DNA of 43,255 nucleotides from QHCF01 sp003244275 (GCA_036806345.1 DAIROT010000014.1:1-43255), one strand, 5' to 3'; positions 29,972 through 39,414 are shown, numbered from the stretch's first letter. Numbers and translations: made by a program. The notes: generated by a model not told the origin, from the letters alone.

Positions 29972-30814
29972 ATGAGCCAGCTACGACCACCGTTTGCCTA
30001 CTTCGGTTCCAAGCAGCGCCTGGCTCTTTGGTGTGAGGCGATGCTGCCAAGCCACCGTATCTATCTTGAGCCATTCGCAGGCTCGGCGGCGGTGCTGCTG
30101 GCCAAGCAGCCATCGGCCATCGAAATCCTCAATGACATCGACGGGGAGCTGATTCGCTTCTTCCGGCTACTACGGGATCACCCGGCGGACTTGATTCGGG
30201 CCTGCGAACTGACTCCCTACGCCCGGGAGGAGCTTCACCTGGCCAAGGCGGCGCCGAGCGAGCACACCGACGAGGTGGAACTGGCCCGGCGGTGGTGGGT
30301 TCGCTCGGTCCAATCGGTATCAGGTGCCGGCCACGGTTGGTCGGTGACACTGAACCGCTCAGCCTCCCGAGCAGCCACCGCGGTTTCCATGGTCGAGCGG
30401 ATGCGGGCGGTGGCCATGCGACTGCGCAATGTCCAGATTGAGTGTCGACCGGCCCTGGAGGTTCTGGACTCGCTGGACGGCCCTGCCACCGTGGTCTACT
30501 GCGATCCTCCCTATCTGGGCTCGACCCGTCGGGCCGGGACTGGGACCGGTGGCCGGGACTACCGCCATGACATGGCAGGCGAGGACCAGCATCGCCAACT
30601 AGCGAAGGCGCTCAATGCCTGCCAGGCGGCGGTGCTGATCTCGGGTTACCCGAGCTCGCTCTATGACGAGCTCTATGAGGGATGGTGGCGGGCAGAGCGA
30701 CCAACCCTCAAGATGACAGCAAATGTGAGCGGAGGAGCTCTCAGCCGGGCCACCGAGGTGGTGTGGTCGAACCGCCCCCTGTGGGTTCAGGGACGCCTGG
30801 AGGAAGTGTCGTGA
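29972..30814 (+). CDS. DNA adenine N6-methyltransferase (Dam/D12 class)
   Basis: A 280-aa methylase that should transfer a methyl group from S-adenosylmethionine to adenine. PFAYFGSKQRLALWCEAMLP at the N-terminus leads into the cofactor motif YLEPFAGSAAVLLAK, then ILNDIDGELIRFFR, and the catalytic motif VVYCDPPYLG. The C-terminus ATEVVWSNRPL is also typical. With no restriction nuclease next to it, it may protect element DNA from host restriction or mark it. ATG 29972 is used; GTG 29966 overlapping the HD stop is an alternative. It ends in a GTGA overlap with the WhiB gene. Confidence 0.88.
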   Translation: MSQLRPPFAYFGSKQRLALWCEAMLPSHRIYLEPFAGSAAVLLAKQPSAIEILNDIDGELIRFFRLLRDHPADLIRACELTPYAREELHLAKAAPSEHTDEVELARRWWVRSVQSVSGAGHGWSVTLNRSASRAATAVSMVERMRAVAMRLRNVQIECRPALEVLDSLDGPATVVYCDPPYLGSTRRAGTGTGGRDYRHDMAGEDQHRQLAKALNACQAAVLISGYPSSLYDELYEGWWRAERPTLKMTANVSGGALSRATEVVWSNRPLWVQGRLEEVS

Positions 30815-31080
30815 GGCCGCGGTGGTGGGTTGAGGCGGCCTGTCGGGGATGCCCGCATGAGTTGTTTTACCCCGAGCCAAGCGAAGACGCTGAGCAACCC
30901 AAGGCCATATGTCGAGGGTGTCAGGTGCGAGCGGACTGCCTGGAGGAGGCAATGGCCCGACCCGACCGGCTGGACTATGGGGTCTGGGGAGGGACCACCC
31001 CGCCAGAGCGGGCATTCCTGCGCTCGTTGGTCGAGCAGAGGCGATCCGAGAAGGACGACAGCCGGAGGCGTGTGTCATGA
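30811..31080 (+). CDS. WhiB-like iron-sulfur regulator
   Basis: An 89-aa WhiB-family protein, an actinobacterial 4Fe-4S transcription factor. The four cluster ligands are visible: one in EAACRG, two in the CRGC of AICRGCQVRADC and one in the final ADC, followed by the diagnostic GVWGGTTPPER turn and a short basic C-terminus. An extra cysteine in CRGCP at the start is unusual. It is embedded between the Dam and coupling-protein genes with 4-nt overlaps on both sides, so it is made together with the transfer machine and could report redox or nitric oxide status to the element. Confidence 0.9.
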   Translation: MRPRWWVEAACRGCPHELFYPEPSEDAEQPKAICRGCQVRADCLEEAMARPDRLDYGVWGGTTPPERAFLRSLVEQRRSEKDDSRRRVS

Positions 31081-33140
31081 CCATGACCCGACGTCCGATA
31101 GCGGCCCCCCCCTACGACGGGGGAACCGACACCTTCATCCTGGTCGTGGTGGGTGTCCTGGTGGCCGAGCTCGCCGTACTCGGGATAGGTGCCACCCTGG
31201 CTGCGTTGGTCTTTGGCGGTCACCATCTGTTGGGGCTCTCTGTACCAGCGGTGGTCCTGTCGGCAGCCGCGTCCCTCGGCAATGTCACTCACCCCGCCCT
31301 GGCCTGGCAGATCACCGCCAGGGCCGACCTACCCGGCCCGGTGGCTTACTGGTCTACGACAGCGGTGGTTCAAACGGCCGCCGGGCTGGGAGCCTGGGCC
31401 GGCTGGCGGGTGTGGTCGACCCGTGCGATTACCCAGGCCACGCTGACCGATGGTGCCCGGGGGCGTCGCTCCCCCCCCGGGTTCGCCAATCGTGCCCAGG
31501 TTCGACGCAACCTGTCGGCCCGAGCAGTACGAGCCCGTGCCCCTCAGATTCGCCCGTCCCTGGCCGGCCGGCAGGTCTCACCCGAAGACGTCGCCATCGG
31601 CTTGGGCCGCGACGTGGCGTCGGGCATCGGGCTGTGGAGCAGCCTGGAGGAGTCGTGTCTGGTCCTGGGGCCGCCACGGGTGGGCAAGGGGGTCAACTTC
31701 ATCATCCCCGGAGTGCTGGCCTCGCCGGGTGCGGCAGTGGTCACCGCCACCCGCACCGACACCCTGCTGCACACGGCCTGTGCCCGGGCCGAGCACGGCC
31801 CGGTGGCGGTCTTTGACCCGCAGGGTTCAGCCCAGTGGCCCGACGGGCTGCGCTGGGCTCCTCAGAAGGGCTGTCGGGACTCACTGACCGCCATCCTGCG
31901 AGCCAAGGGTTTTGCCGCCGCCGCCGGCCTCAACACCGGCAGCGTGACCAACGGTGACTACTGGCAGGGACAAACCGCCGCCGTCGTGCGGTGCTACCTC
32001 CACGCCGCCGACTTGGACGGCCGGCCGATTCGAGACGTGTTGCGCTGGGTGGGACACCCGGGTGATCCCACCCCGGTCGACATCTTGCGGGTTCATCCGG
32101 AGGCGGCGCCCGGGTGGGCCGAGGAGCTCCATGACCAGGCCACGGCCGACGCTCGCCAGCGTGACCAGATCTGGACCCAGGTCCGCAGGGCGTTTGACTC
32201 ATTGGCCGATCCCCGGGTACTCGACGCCTGTTCGCCTCCGGCGGGAGTCGAGTTCGATGCCGAGACCTTCCTGCGCCGGCGCGGCACGCTGTATCTGGTG
32301 GGCTCGGCCGACGCCCAGTTGTCCATCGCCCCGCTCATTACCGCCCTGATTGAGGACCTGGTGGCAACCGCCCGCAAGCTGGCCGCTCGCTCCCCCTACG
32401 GCCGCCTGGACCCGCCGTTGGCGCTGTGGCTGGATGAGGCGGCCAACATCGCCCCGCTGCCCAGCCTGCCCAGCCTGTTATCCGACGGCGGGGGAACGGG
32501 GATACCCACGGTGGCCGTCCTGCAATCCCTCGGCCAGGGCCGGGCCCGCTGGGGCCAGGCCGCCACCGACGCCATGTGGGACGCGGCCACCACCAAGGTG
32601 GTCTTTGGTGGTCTGGCCACCATCGAGGACCTGACTCGCATCGCCAACCTGGCCGGTGACGTGGACCAAGAGACCATGTCGCGCAGCCGAGGCAAGGGAG
32701 CGGCTAGCACGTCGAGCAGTCTTCGCCGTATCCCGGCCCTGAGTGCTTCCCAAGTGAGGACCCTGCCCAAGGGCCGGGCGCTCATCATCCATCAGCACAC
32801 TCCTATCGTCGAGGCGGCTCTTGATCCCTGGTGGCGCCGACCCATCGCCTCGGCGGTCCGAGCGGCCCTGGCCGAGGCCACGCGGATCACAGGGATAACA
32901 CCCGAGGATCCTCAAGACGAAAAGCCCCAGGCCCATCCAACCAGGTTGGCTCGCACAGCCAGCCTCCCTGTCGGCGTCGTCGGGGCTGCCCGCCACGCCG
33001 TGTCCCGGTTGGTGGCAAAGGCGCGCTCGGGAACCGAGACCACCAGGTGCGAACACCAGCCAGTGCAGCGCCCAGTGGTGGCCGCCAGGCGCACGGTGCG
33101 ACCCGGGAAGCCGCCGACTAAGCCCAAGGCGGCCGCCTAG
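31077..33140 (+). CDS. VirD4/TraG-like type IV coupling protein
   Basis: A 687-aa ATPase that links the relaxosome to the secretion channel. Two membrane regions near the N-terminus (LVVVGVLVAELAVLGIGATL, GLSVPAVVLSAAASLGN) precede the motor domain, with Walker A LGPPRVGKGVNF and Walker B ALWLDEAANIAPLPSLPSLL, then TVAVLQSLGQGRARWG and the TraG/TraD recognition-type C-terminus (SASQVRTLPKGRALII). The ATG overlaps the WhiB stop as ATGA. Together with a MobF relaxase it forms the DNA-export half of the system. Confidence 0.9.
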   Translation: MTMTRRPIAAPPYDGGTDTFILVVVGVLVAELAVLGIGATLAALVFGGHHLLGLSVPAVVLSAAASLGNVTHPALAWQITARADLPGPVAYWSTTAVVQTAAGLGAWAGWRVWSTRAITQATLTDGARGRRSPPGFANRAQVRRNLSARAVRARAPQIRPSLAGRQVSPEDVAIGLGRDVASGIGLWSSLEESCLVLGPPRVGKGVNFIIPGVLASPGAAVVTATRTDTLLHTACARAEHGPVAVFDPQGSAQWPDGLRWAPQKGCRDSLTAILRAKGFAAAAGLNTGSVTNGDYWQGQTAAVVRCYLHAADLDGRPIRDVLRWVGHPGDPTPVDILRVHPEAAPGWAEELHDQATADARQRDQIWTQVRRAFDSLADPRVLDACSPPAGVEFDAETFLRRRGTLYLVGSADAQLSIAPLITALIEDLVATARKLAARSPYGRLDPPLALWLDEAANIAPLPSLPSLLSDGGGTGIPTVAVLQSLGQGRARWGQAATDAMWDAATTKVVFGGLATIEDLTRIANLAGDVDQETMSRSRGKGAASTSSSLRRIPALSASQVRTLPKGRALIIHQHTPIVEAALDPWWRRPIASAVRAALAEATRITGITPEDPQDEKPQAHPTRLARTASLPVGVVGAARHAVSRLVAKARSGTETTRCEHQPVQRPVVAARRTVRPGKPPTKPKAAA

Positions 33141-33308
33141 ATGGCCCGAGACCGCCAGGTATTGCGGCCGACGCGCCGGCGCCGGCGGGTCGCACCGTCG
33201 CCACCACCGCAGTTGTTGAGTGCCGGCCCAGACGTGCGAAGATGGGAAAGGAGAATCTTGTGGGCCGACGCCCGCCGGCAAGTCAACTGTCGTTCGACGA
33301 CTTCTTAA
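33141..33308 (+). CDS. 55-aa arginine-rich small ORF
   Basis: An ATG directly follows the coupling-protein stop (TAGATG) and the frame runs 55 codons (MARDRQVLRPTRRRRRV and on) to a TAA at 33306-33308. The product would be strongly basic. No clear Shine-Dalgarno is seen and it overlaps the better-supported GTG start at 33260, so it is doubtful. Confidence 0.22.
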   Translation: MARDRQVLRPTRRRRRVAPSPPPQLLSAGPDVRRWERRILWADARRQVNCRSTTS

Positions 33309-36300
33309 GGGAGGACGACGATGAACGGTTACGCAGTGATGGCCCTGGAGTACCTCCAGGGGTTTCGGCCCCGCCACTTCGCTCGGCTGGAGGACCCGGA
33401 GCGCTACTGCGCGACGGTGGGGGAACAGGTGGAGGCCGAGATGATGGCGGCCAGGGAGGACATCCGCCAGCGGGTGCCTCCGGATCTGAATCAGGCCGAC
33501 CGACTGGTGTGGATCGGGGCGGCCCGGAGGCTGGCCGAACAACGCATCCTGGCCGAGAAGGTCTACCTGCCGGCCGAACCGGGGCGCTGGCAGGACCCGG
33601 AGCCGCAGCGAGAAGACGAGATTTATCCCTTCCGTTCGCTGGGGACCCTGGACTTCCACCTGGTGGGCTCCGAGGACCAGGCGATGGAGGAGACCCCGGA
33701 GTAAGAGACTTTCGCCCGGGCGGCCAGGGTGACCTGGCCCCGCCCGGGCAGAGGGCCAAGGCCCAGGCCAACCTGGCCGCCCTGGCAACCTTGCGCCGGC
33801 TCCAGGCCGAGGATCGCCCACCCCACCCCGATGAGCAGGCCGCCCTGGCCCGATGGGCGGCCTGGGGGGCCATCCCTGAGGTCTTCGATGTTGACAACGC
33901 TTCGTGGGCCCCGACGCGCCGCCAGTTGCGGGAGTTGTTGGACGACACCGAGTGGGCGGCTGCTTCTCGCACGGTCATCAACGCCCATTACACGTCAGCC
34001 GAAGTGGTGGAAGCCGCCTGGTCCACCCTGGCCGGCCTGGGGTTCAAGGCCGGGCGGGTGCTGGAGCCGGGTTGCGGGTCGGGAAACTTCATCGGCCTGG
34101 CCCCCCCTGGGGCGGCCGTGACCGGGGTGGAGCTGGATCCGGTGACCGCCGCAGTAGCCGGCGCGTTGTACCCCTCGGCCGAGATCAGGGCTGAGAGCTT
34201 CGCCGACAGCCGATTTGGCCTCCACTTCGACGCGGTGATTGGCAATGTGCCGTTCGGCAAGGTGGTCCTCGAGGACCGCCGGCACAACCGCTCCCGGCAT
34301 TCCATCCATAACCATTTCCTAGTGAAATCCCTGGACCTGGTGCGCCCCGGCGGCCTGGTGGTGGTGGTTACCTCGCGCTTCACCATGGACGCTCGCAACC
34401 CGGCTGCTCGCCGGGAGATGGCCACTCAGGCCGATCTGCTCGGGGCCGTGCGACTCCCGGGAGGGACCTTCCGGGCCGCTTCTGGTACTGACGTGGTGAC
34501 CGACCTGGTGGTTCTGCGCCGGCGCGAGCCGGGCGCCGAGCCAGCCGGCCAGCCCTGGGATCGGGTGGTAGAGGTGGATACCCCTACCGGAACGGTGGCC
34601 ATCAACGAGTACTTTGGCGAGCATCCCGGCCAGGTCCTGGGGGAGATGGGAGCAGCCCACGGCCAGTACAACCAGGCCGACCTGGCGGTGCGGCCCTGGG
34701 ATCGCCCCCTGGCCGAGGATCTGGGCCAGGGACTGGCCCGAGTCACGACCGAGGCCCGAGCATCAGGATTGGTCCTGGCCCCGCCTTCAGTGCCACCACC
34801 GGAGCGGTCGACGCCAAAGCGCCCCCAGCTGGGTAACGCGGTCGTCGCTCGGTACCACAAGGAGGGCAGCATCGTGGCCACCCTCCTCGAGGGTGGCTTT
34901 GCCCGCATCACAGCAGGCCTGCCCGAGCCGTTCACCCCCAGGCCGAAGAGTGACCGGGCCGAGCTGGCCGCCCTGATCGGCCTGCGAGATGCCTGGGCCG
35001 AGTTGTTGGAGAGCCAGGCGACCAACGCCGACGACGCCGCCTTTGGTCAGGCCCAGGCCACGATGGGACGCCGCTATGACGCCTACCGGGCCCGCTATGG
35101 CCCGCTGAACCGGTTCCGCCAGGACCGAACCGGCAAGACTGACCCTGAAACCGGTGAGGAAGTCATGCGCCGGGTGGCCCCGACGATGGGCGGCTTCGCT
35201 CGTGACCCCGATCTGCCCGGCCTGTTCGCCCTGGAGATGTTTGACCCGGTCTCCCAGGAGGCCAACAAGGCGGCCATCTTCGAGTCCCGGGTGGTGGGTC
35301 CCCGCCAGGCGGTTATGGGAGCCGACTCGGCGACCGATGCCCTGGCCCTGTGCCTGGACGGCCACGCCCGGGTGGACCTGGGAGTCATTGCCGAGCTGCT
35401 CGGGGTGGACGAGTCCGCCGCCCGCACCGAGCTGGGAACCATGGTCTGGGAGGACCCGACCACGGGGCAGCTGATGAGCGCCGAGGCTTACCTAAGCGGT
35501 CCGGTCCGCCAGAAGCTGGACGCTGCTCGCCTGGCAGCCAATCGTGAACCTCGCTTTCAGGCCCACGTGGAGGCCCTAGAGGCGGTCATGCCCCGTGACC
35601 TGGAGCCGGGGGAGATCGATGCCCGGCTGGGGGCGGCCTGGATCGGGGCCACCGACATTTCCGAGTTTGCCCGAGAGGTCCTGGCCACCCCGGACATTCA
35701 GGTGGAAAAGGCGGAGATCGGCGCCACCTGGACCGTTGCCGCCCCCTTGTGGATACGGCGAAACGTGGCCATGACGGCCGAGTGGGGGACCGACCGGGTG
35801 GCGGCCACCAAGTTGTTGGAGTGGTCGCTTAACCAGACGGTGGCCAAGATCTACGACAAGGACGATGACGGAACCAGGACACTCAATGTCGGCGAAACCC
35901 TGGCCGCCCGAGAGAAACAGGAAGCCCTGGAAGCGCGCTTCTCGGCCTGGGTGTGGGAGGACCCAGTGCGGGCTTCTCGTTTGGCGCAGCGGTACAACGT
36001 GTTGTTCAACTCCAACGTGGTGCCGGCCTGGGAGGGTTCGCATCTGTCACTGCCCGGCCTGGCTGAGACCTTCAGGCCCCATTCCCACCAACGCGATGCC
36101 GTGTGGCGGATCCTTCAAGAGCCAAACGTCTTGCTGGCCCACGCCGTGGGAGGGGGCAAGACCGCGGTCCAGGTGATGGCAGGAATGGAGATGCGCCGGC
36201 TGGGCCTGGCCCGCAAACCGGCCTACGTGGTACCCAACCACATGTTGGAGCAGTTCTCACGGGAGTTTCTCCAGCTCTACCCCCAGGCCCGGGTGCTGGT

Positions 36301-38818
36301 ACCTCATGAGTCGGAGATGAAGGCGGCCGGGCGCAAACAGCTGGTCGCCCGTTGCGCCACCGGGGACTGGGACGCGGTGATCCTGACCCACTCGACCTTT
36401 GGACTGATCCCCACCGCTCCAGAGACGCGAGCCGAGTACCGGGCCGAGAAGATCGAGGCCCTCCGGGGGGCGCTGAGCTCGTCAAAGGCCGGCCAGGGGC
36501 TCAGCGTGAAGGCCCTGGAGACCAAGCTGGCCAACGCCGAGGAGCGCGACAAGAAGCTGCTCAGGGAAAACCAGCGCGACGATGGGGTGGTATTCGAGGC
36601 CACTGGGATCGACTACGTGTTCTTGGACGAAGCGCACTACTTTAAGAACCGCGCCATAGTCACCAACGTTGCCGATATTGGCATCAGGGGGTCACAAAAG
36701 GCCGAGGACCTGGACCTCAAATTGGCGTGGTTGCGCTCCCGCCACGGGAATCGGGCGGCCACCTTCGCCACCGCCACGCCGGTATCCAACACCATCGCCG
36801 AGATGTTCAACATGCAACGCTACCTCCAGCCCAAGACCCTGGCCCGGGCCGGAATTGCCGACTTCGACTCCTGGGCCGCCACCTTCGCCCGGCCAGTCAC
36901 GGCCGTCGAGTTGTCTCCCGACGGGTCGAGTTATCGGCTCAAGACCCGCATGGCCCGGTTCGCCAACGTACCGGAGCTGTTAGCGATGTTTCGGGCGGTT
37001 GCTGATGTGCGTAGCACTGCTGACCTTGGGCTGAATATCCCCACGGTGGCCGGGGGAGGCCCAGAGACGGTGGTGGTGCCGACCAACCCGGCGCTACAGC
37101 ACTACATGGCCAAGCTGGAGGCCAGAGCCGAGGACATCCGCTCTGGCCGAGTGGACCGCAACACCGACATCATGTTGATGGTGTGCACCGACGGCCGTAA
37201 GGCCGCCTTGGATATGCGCCTGGTCAGCGATACGCCCGACCCCGACCCAGACGGCGGAAAGGTGGCCGTTGCCGCCGAGCGGATAGCCGCCATCCACTTC
37301 GCCCACGCCGCCCAGCACTATCCCGACGCCCTGGCCGGGATGGCCACCAAGGAGCCTCATCCCCGTCCCGGTGCTCTGCAACTCGTGTTCTGTGACTTCT
37401 CCACCCCCAAGGAGGGGAGCTGGGACGTCTATCACCAACTCCGTCGGGAGCTGGTGGCTAGGGGTCTGGCCCCCGAGCAGGTGGCCTTCATCCACGACGC
37501 TGAGGGCACCCGGGACAAGGCGGAGCTTTTTGCCGCCGCCCGGGATGGGCGGGTGGCCGTACTGGTGGGCTCGACTGCGAAGATGGGGGTGGGCACCAAC
37601 GTGCAGCACCGAGCGGTGGCCCTGCACCATCTGGATGCCCCCTGGAAGCCGGCTGAGATCGAACAGCGGGAGGGGCGCCTGCTGCGCCAGGGCAACCACA
37701 ATCCCGAGGTGCAGATCCTGCGCTACGTGACCGAGGCCAGCTTCGATGTGTACATGTGGCAAACCCTGGAACGAAAGGCCCGCTTTATCGACCAGCTGGT
37801 CCACGACGAGGTCGGTCGGGAGGCCGACGACCTGGGGGACACGGTGCTGTCCTTTGCTGAGGTCAAGGCTTTGGCGTCTGGGAACCCGCTCATCTTGCAG
37901 AAGGCCGGCGTTGATTCTGAGGTGGCCAAGTTGTCCCGCCTGGCCCGGGCCCATCACGACGACCAGGCTGGCCTAATCGCCCGGCGGGAGTCTCTGCTGC
38001 GCCGGGCCGCCTCATCCCAGGCCAAGGCCGACATGGCCCGATCGGCGCTGACCACCCGCACCGAGACCCGAGGGGATCGCTTCGTCATGGAAGTGGGCGA
38101 GCGATCCTTCACCAAGCGGCCTGAGGCCGGCGACGCTTTGCGCCAGGCGTTGTTGGCTCAGATCAGTGCCCGGGTGATTGCGCCGGAATCACCCGATGCC
38201 TGGCGAGGATTTCACCGTGGCAGCCCCCCCGTACGGGTGGGGGTGTTGGGGGGTTTTGGCGTGACGGCCCGAGTGTTCCGTGATCGGGGGACCACCTCGG
38301 TCGAGGTTGGCCTGGCCGACGTTCCTGCCAACACGATAATGACGAGTCGAGGCGAGCTGCGCCAAGTCGATCCGCTGGGCCTCATCAGCCGGCTCGAACG
38401 CCGCCTGGCTCGCTTGGATCAGGAGCTCGCTGACGCCCTGGAAGACGTGCGGGTAGCAGAGCAAGAGGCTGCCCAGGCCACCCGGCTGATTGGAGGGACC
38501 TTTCCCCAAGACCAGCGGCTGAACGAGCTCCGCCGGCGCCAGGCCGAGATCAACCAGGAGCTCGATCGGCTGGCCGATACCGAATCAACCGACGCGGATG
38601 CGCCTAGTGCCGAAGCGGCAGAGCCTGAACCGTCCCGGCGAGGAGCACCAGACACTGCAGATGAGCGAGCCAGGGCAGCGATCCTGGCCGAGCTGTCCAG
38701 CAGTTCCCAAACCCGCCTGACTCAGGCCCGGCGTTCCCTGGAGCAACGGGAACGACCCGGACCTGGATTCGACCCACCCCCTCCCTATCCAGAGACGGAA
38801 AGAAGGAGAGAACTTTGA
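33260..38818 (+). CDS. giant N6-methylase / SNF2-type helicase (DarB-like, start uncertain)
   Basis: Up to 1852 aa. The conserved part begins near 33707 (FRPGGQGDLAPPGQRAKAQANLA). It holds a Rossmann methylase (RVLEPGCGSGNFIGLA, VTGVELDP, DAVIGNVPFG in place of NPPY) and a superfamily 2 helicase (AVGGGKTAVQVMAGME, VFLDEAHYFKN, SAKMGVGTNVQH-like STAKMGVGTNVQH and QREGRLLRQGN), plus a coiled-coil C-terminus. Phage P1 DarB and plasmid relatives of this architecture protect incoming DNA from restriction. GTG 33260 with AAAGGAG is the only well-placed canonical start, but it reads 148 codons through the 127-aa gene in another frame. GTA 33701 overlapping that gene's stop is the other option. Confidence 0.85.
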   Translation: MGRRPPASQLSFDDFLREDDDERLRSDGPGVPPGVSAPPLRSAGGPGALLRDGGGTGGGRDDGGQGGHPPAGASGSESGRPTGVDRGGPEAGRTTHPGREGLPAGRTGALAGPGAAARRRDLSLPFAGDPGLPPGGLRGPGDGGDPGVRDFRPGGQGDLAPPGQRAKAQANLAALATLRRLQAEDRPPHPDEQAALARWAAWGAIPEVFDVDNASWAPTRRQLRELLDDTEWAAASRTVINAHYTSAEVVEAAWSTLAGLGFKAGRVLEPGCGSGNFIGLAPPGAAVTGVELDPVTAAVAGALYPSAEIRAESFADSRFGLHFDAVIGNVPFGKVVLEDRRHNRSRHSIHNHFLVKSLDLVRPGGLVVVVTSRFTMDARNPAARREMATQADLLGAVRLPGGTFRAASGTDVVTDLVVLRRREPGAEPAGQPWDRVVEVDTPTGTVAINEYFGEHPGQVLGEMGAAHGQYNQADLAVRPWDRPLAEDLGQGLARVTTEARASGLVLAPPSVPPPERSTPKRPQLGNAVVARYHKEGSIVATLLEGGFARITAGLPEPFTPRPKSDRAELAALIGLRDAWAELLESQATNADDAAFGQAQATMGRRYDAYRARYGPLNRFRQDRTGKTDPETGEEVMRRVAPTMGGFARDPDLPGLFALEMFDPVSQEANKAAIFESRVVGPRQAVMGADSATDALALCLDGHARVDLGVIAELLGVDESAARTELGTMVWEDPTTGQLMSAEAYLSGPVRQKLDAARLAANREPRFQAHVEALEAVMPRDLEPGEIDARLGAAWIGATDISEFAREVLATPDIQVEKAEIGATWTVAAPLWIRRNVAMTAEWGTDRVAATKLLEWSLNQTVAKIYDKDDDGTRTLNVGETLAAREKQEALEARFSAWVWEDPVRASRLAQRYNVLFNSNVVPAWEGSHLSLPGLAETFRPHSHQRDAVWRILQEPNVLLAHAVGGGKTAVQVMAGMEMRRLGLARKPAYVVPNHMLEQFSREFLQLYPQARVLVPHESEMKAAGRKQLVARCATGDWDAVILTHSTFGLIPTAPETRAEYRAEKIEALRGALSSSKAGQGLSVKALETKLANAEERDKKLLRENQRDDGVVFEATGIDYVFLDEAHYFKNRAIVTNVADIGIRGSQKAEDLDLKLAWLRSRHGNRAATFATATPVSNTIAEMFNMQRYLQPKTLARAGIADFDSWAATFARPVTAVELSPDGSSYRLKTRMARFANVPELLAMFRAVADVRSTADLGLNIPTVAGGGPETVVVPTNPALQHYMAKLEARAEDIRSGRVDRNTDIMLMVCTDGRKAALDMRLVSDTPDPDPDGGKVAVAAERIAAIHFAHAAQHYPDALAGMATKEPHPRPGALQLVFCDFSTPKEGSWDVYHQLRRELVARGLAPEQVAFIHDAEGTRDKAELFAAARDGRVAVLVGSTAKMGVGTNVQHRAVALHHLDAPWKPAEIEQREGRLLRQGNHNPEVQILRYVTEASFDVYMWQTLERKARFIDQLVHDEVGREADDLGDTVLSFAEVKALASGNPLILQKAGVDSEVAKLSRLARAHHDDQAGLIARRESLLRRAASSQAKADMARSALTTRTETRGDRFVMEVGERSFTKRPEAGDALRQALLAQISARVIAPESPDAWRGFHRGSPPVRVGVLGGFGVTARVFRDRGTTSVEVGLADVPANTIMTSRGELRQVDPLGLISRLERRLARLDQELADALEDVRVAEQEAAQATRLIGGTFPQDQRLNELRRRQAEINQELDRLADTESTDADAPSAEAAEPEPSRRGAPDTADERARAAILAELSSSSQTRLTQARRSLEQRERPGPGFDPPPPYPETERRREL
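33321..33704 (+). CDS. 127-aa conserved-looking hypothetical protein upstream of the methylase-helicase
   Basis: The ATG at 33321 follows AAGGGAGG. The product has a natural, mixed composition: NGYAVMALEYLQGFRPRHFARLE, an amphipathic middle (GEQVEAEMMAAREDIRQRV), LNQADRLVWIGAARRLAEQRILAEKVYL and an acidic tail (QAMEETPE). It resembles the small TnpW-like ORFs that often precede DarB-like genes in actinobacterial elements, though I cannot confirm this by search. It lies entirely within the open frame of the methylase-helicase, +1 shifted, and stops at TAA 33702-33704. Function unknown. Confidence 0.65.
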   Translation: MNGYAVMALEYLQGFRPRHFARLEDPERYCATVGEQVEAEMMAAREDIRQRVPPDLNQADRLVWIGAARRLAEQRILAEKVYLPAEPGRWQDPEPQREDEIYPFRSLGTLDFHLVGSEDQAMEETPE

Positions 38819-39387
38819 GTACAGACCCCGACAGCCTCGGTCCCGACAGGAACAGCCCCGACCCGGTACTCAAATTGCTGGGTCAGCACGACAAGGAGTT
38901 GGTGGAGCTGGCCACCCGTCTGGACAGCATGGGATCGCCGGCTGCCGGACAACCGGCAAACTGGAACTGGCGAGCCAGGTCGTCGACGGAGGTAGCCAAG
39001 GCGGCGGCGGAACTGGCGGCTTGGGCCGCCTGGTTGGTCGGACGCTACGAGCTACGCGAGCTTCCGAGCTGCTGGTACCTCCACGGCGCCATGGTCGAGG
39101 AGCTGATCGCCCTCCACGCCGGTCATGTCGGCGCCTATTCAGACTCGGCCCGCCCGTATGAACCCCTGGTCTGGCATGAGGGCCTGGAGCGCTGGCGGTC
39201 ACGAATGCACAGCTGGGACCTACGAGGCTGCGGTGGATCGCCGACCCACAAAGAAGGAGGGCCCGCAGTCGTATTGGAAATGCCACCCGAGACAATCGAC
39301 GTGTTGGTGGCAGAAGCCACCAAGCCGGGTGCCTCTACTCCCGGCCGACCTCAGCCGCCGGCACCCCCGGGGCCTCAACGGCGCTGA
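38815..39387 (+). CDS. DUF4913-like protein, last gene of the transfer operon
   Basis: A 190-aa protein from TTG 38815, which overlaps the helicase stop (TTGA). A disordered N-terminus precedes a helical domain (NWRARSSTEVAKAAAELAAW and AAWLVGRYELRELPSCWYLHGAMVEELIAL, then PYEPLVWHEGLERWRSRMHSW) with the conserved W-R ... SCWY-H ... LVWHE pattern of DUF4913 proteins found next to T4CP or relaxase genes in actinobacterial elements. The C-terminal tail is Pro-rich. It may be a relaxosome accessory; this is inferred from location. Confidence 0.7.
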   Translation: MSTDPDSLGPDRNSPDPVLKLLGQHDKELVELATRLDSMGSPAAGQPANWNWRARSSTEVAKAAAELAAWAAWLVGRYELRELPSCWYLHGAMVEELIALHAGHVGAYSDSARPYEPLVWHEGLERWRSRMHSWDLRGCGGSPTHKEGGPAVVLEMPPETIDVLVAEATKPGASTPGRPQPPAPPGPQRR

Positions 39388-39398
39388 TCGGTGTTGAG
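39374..39398. terminator. weak hairpin between convergent transfer operon and relaxase gene
   Basis: CTCAAC (39374-39379) pairs with GTTGAG (39393-39398) around a 13-nt loop, in the 27-bp gap between two convergent genes. No T run follows on either strand. It is the only visible terminator candidate at this junction. Confidence 0.3.
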
Positions 39399-39414
39399 CG
39401 GAGCGTTGAATCGA

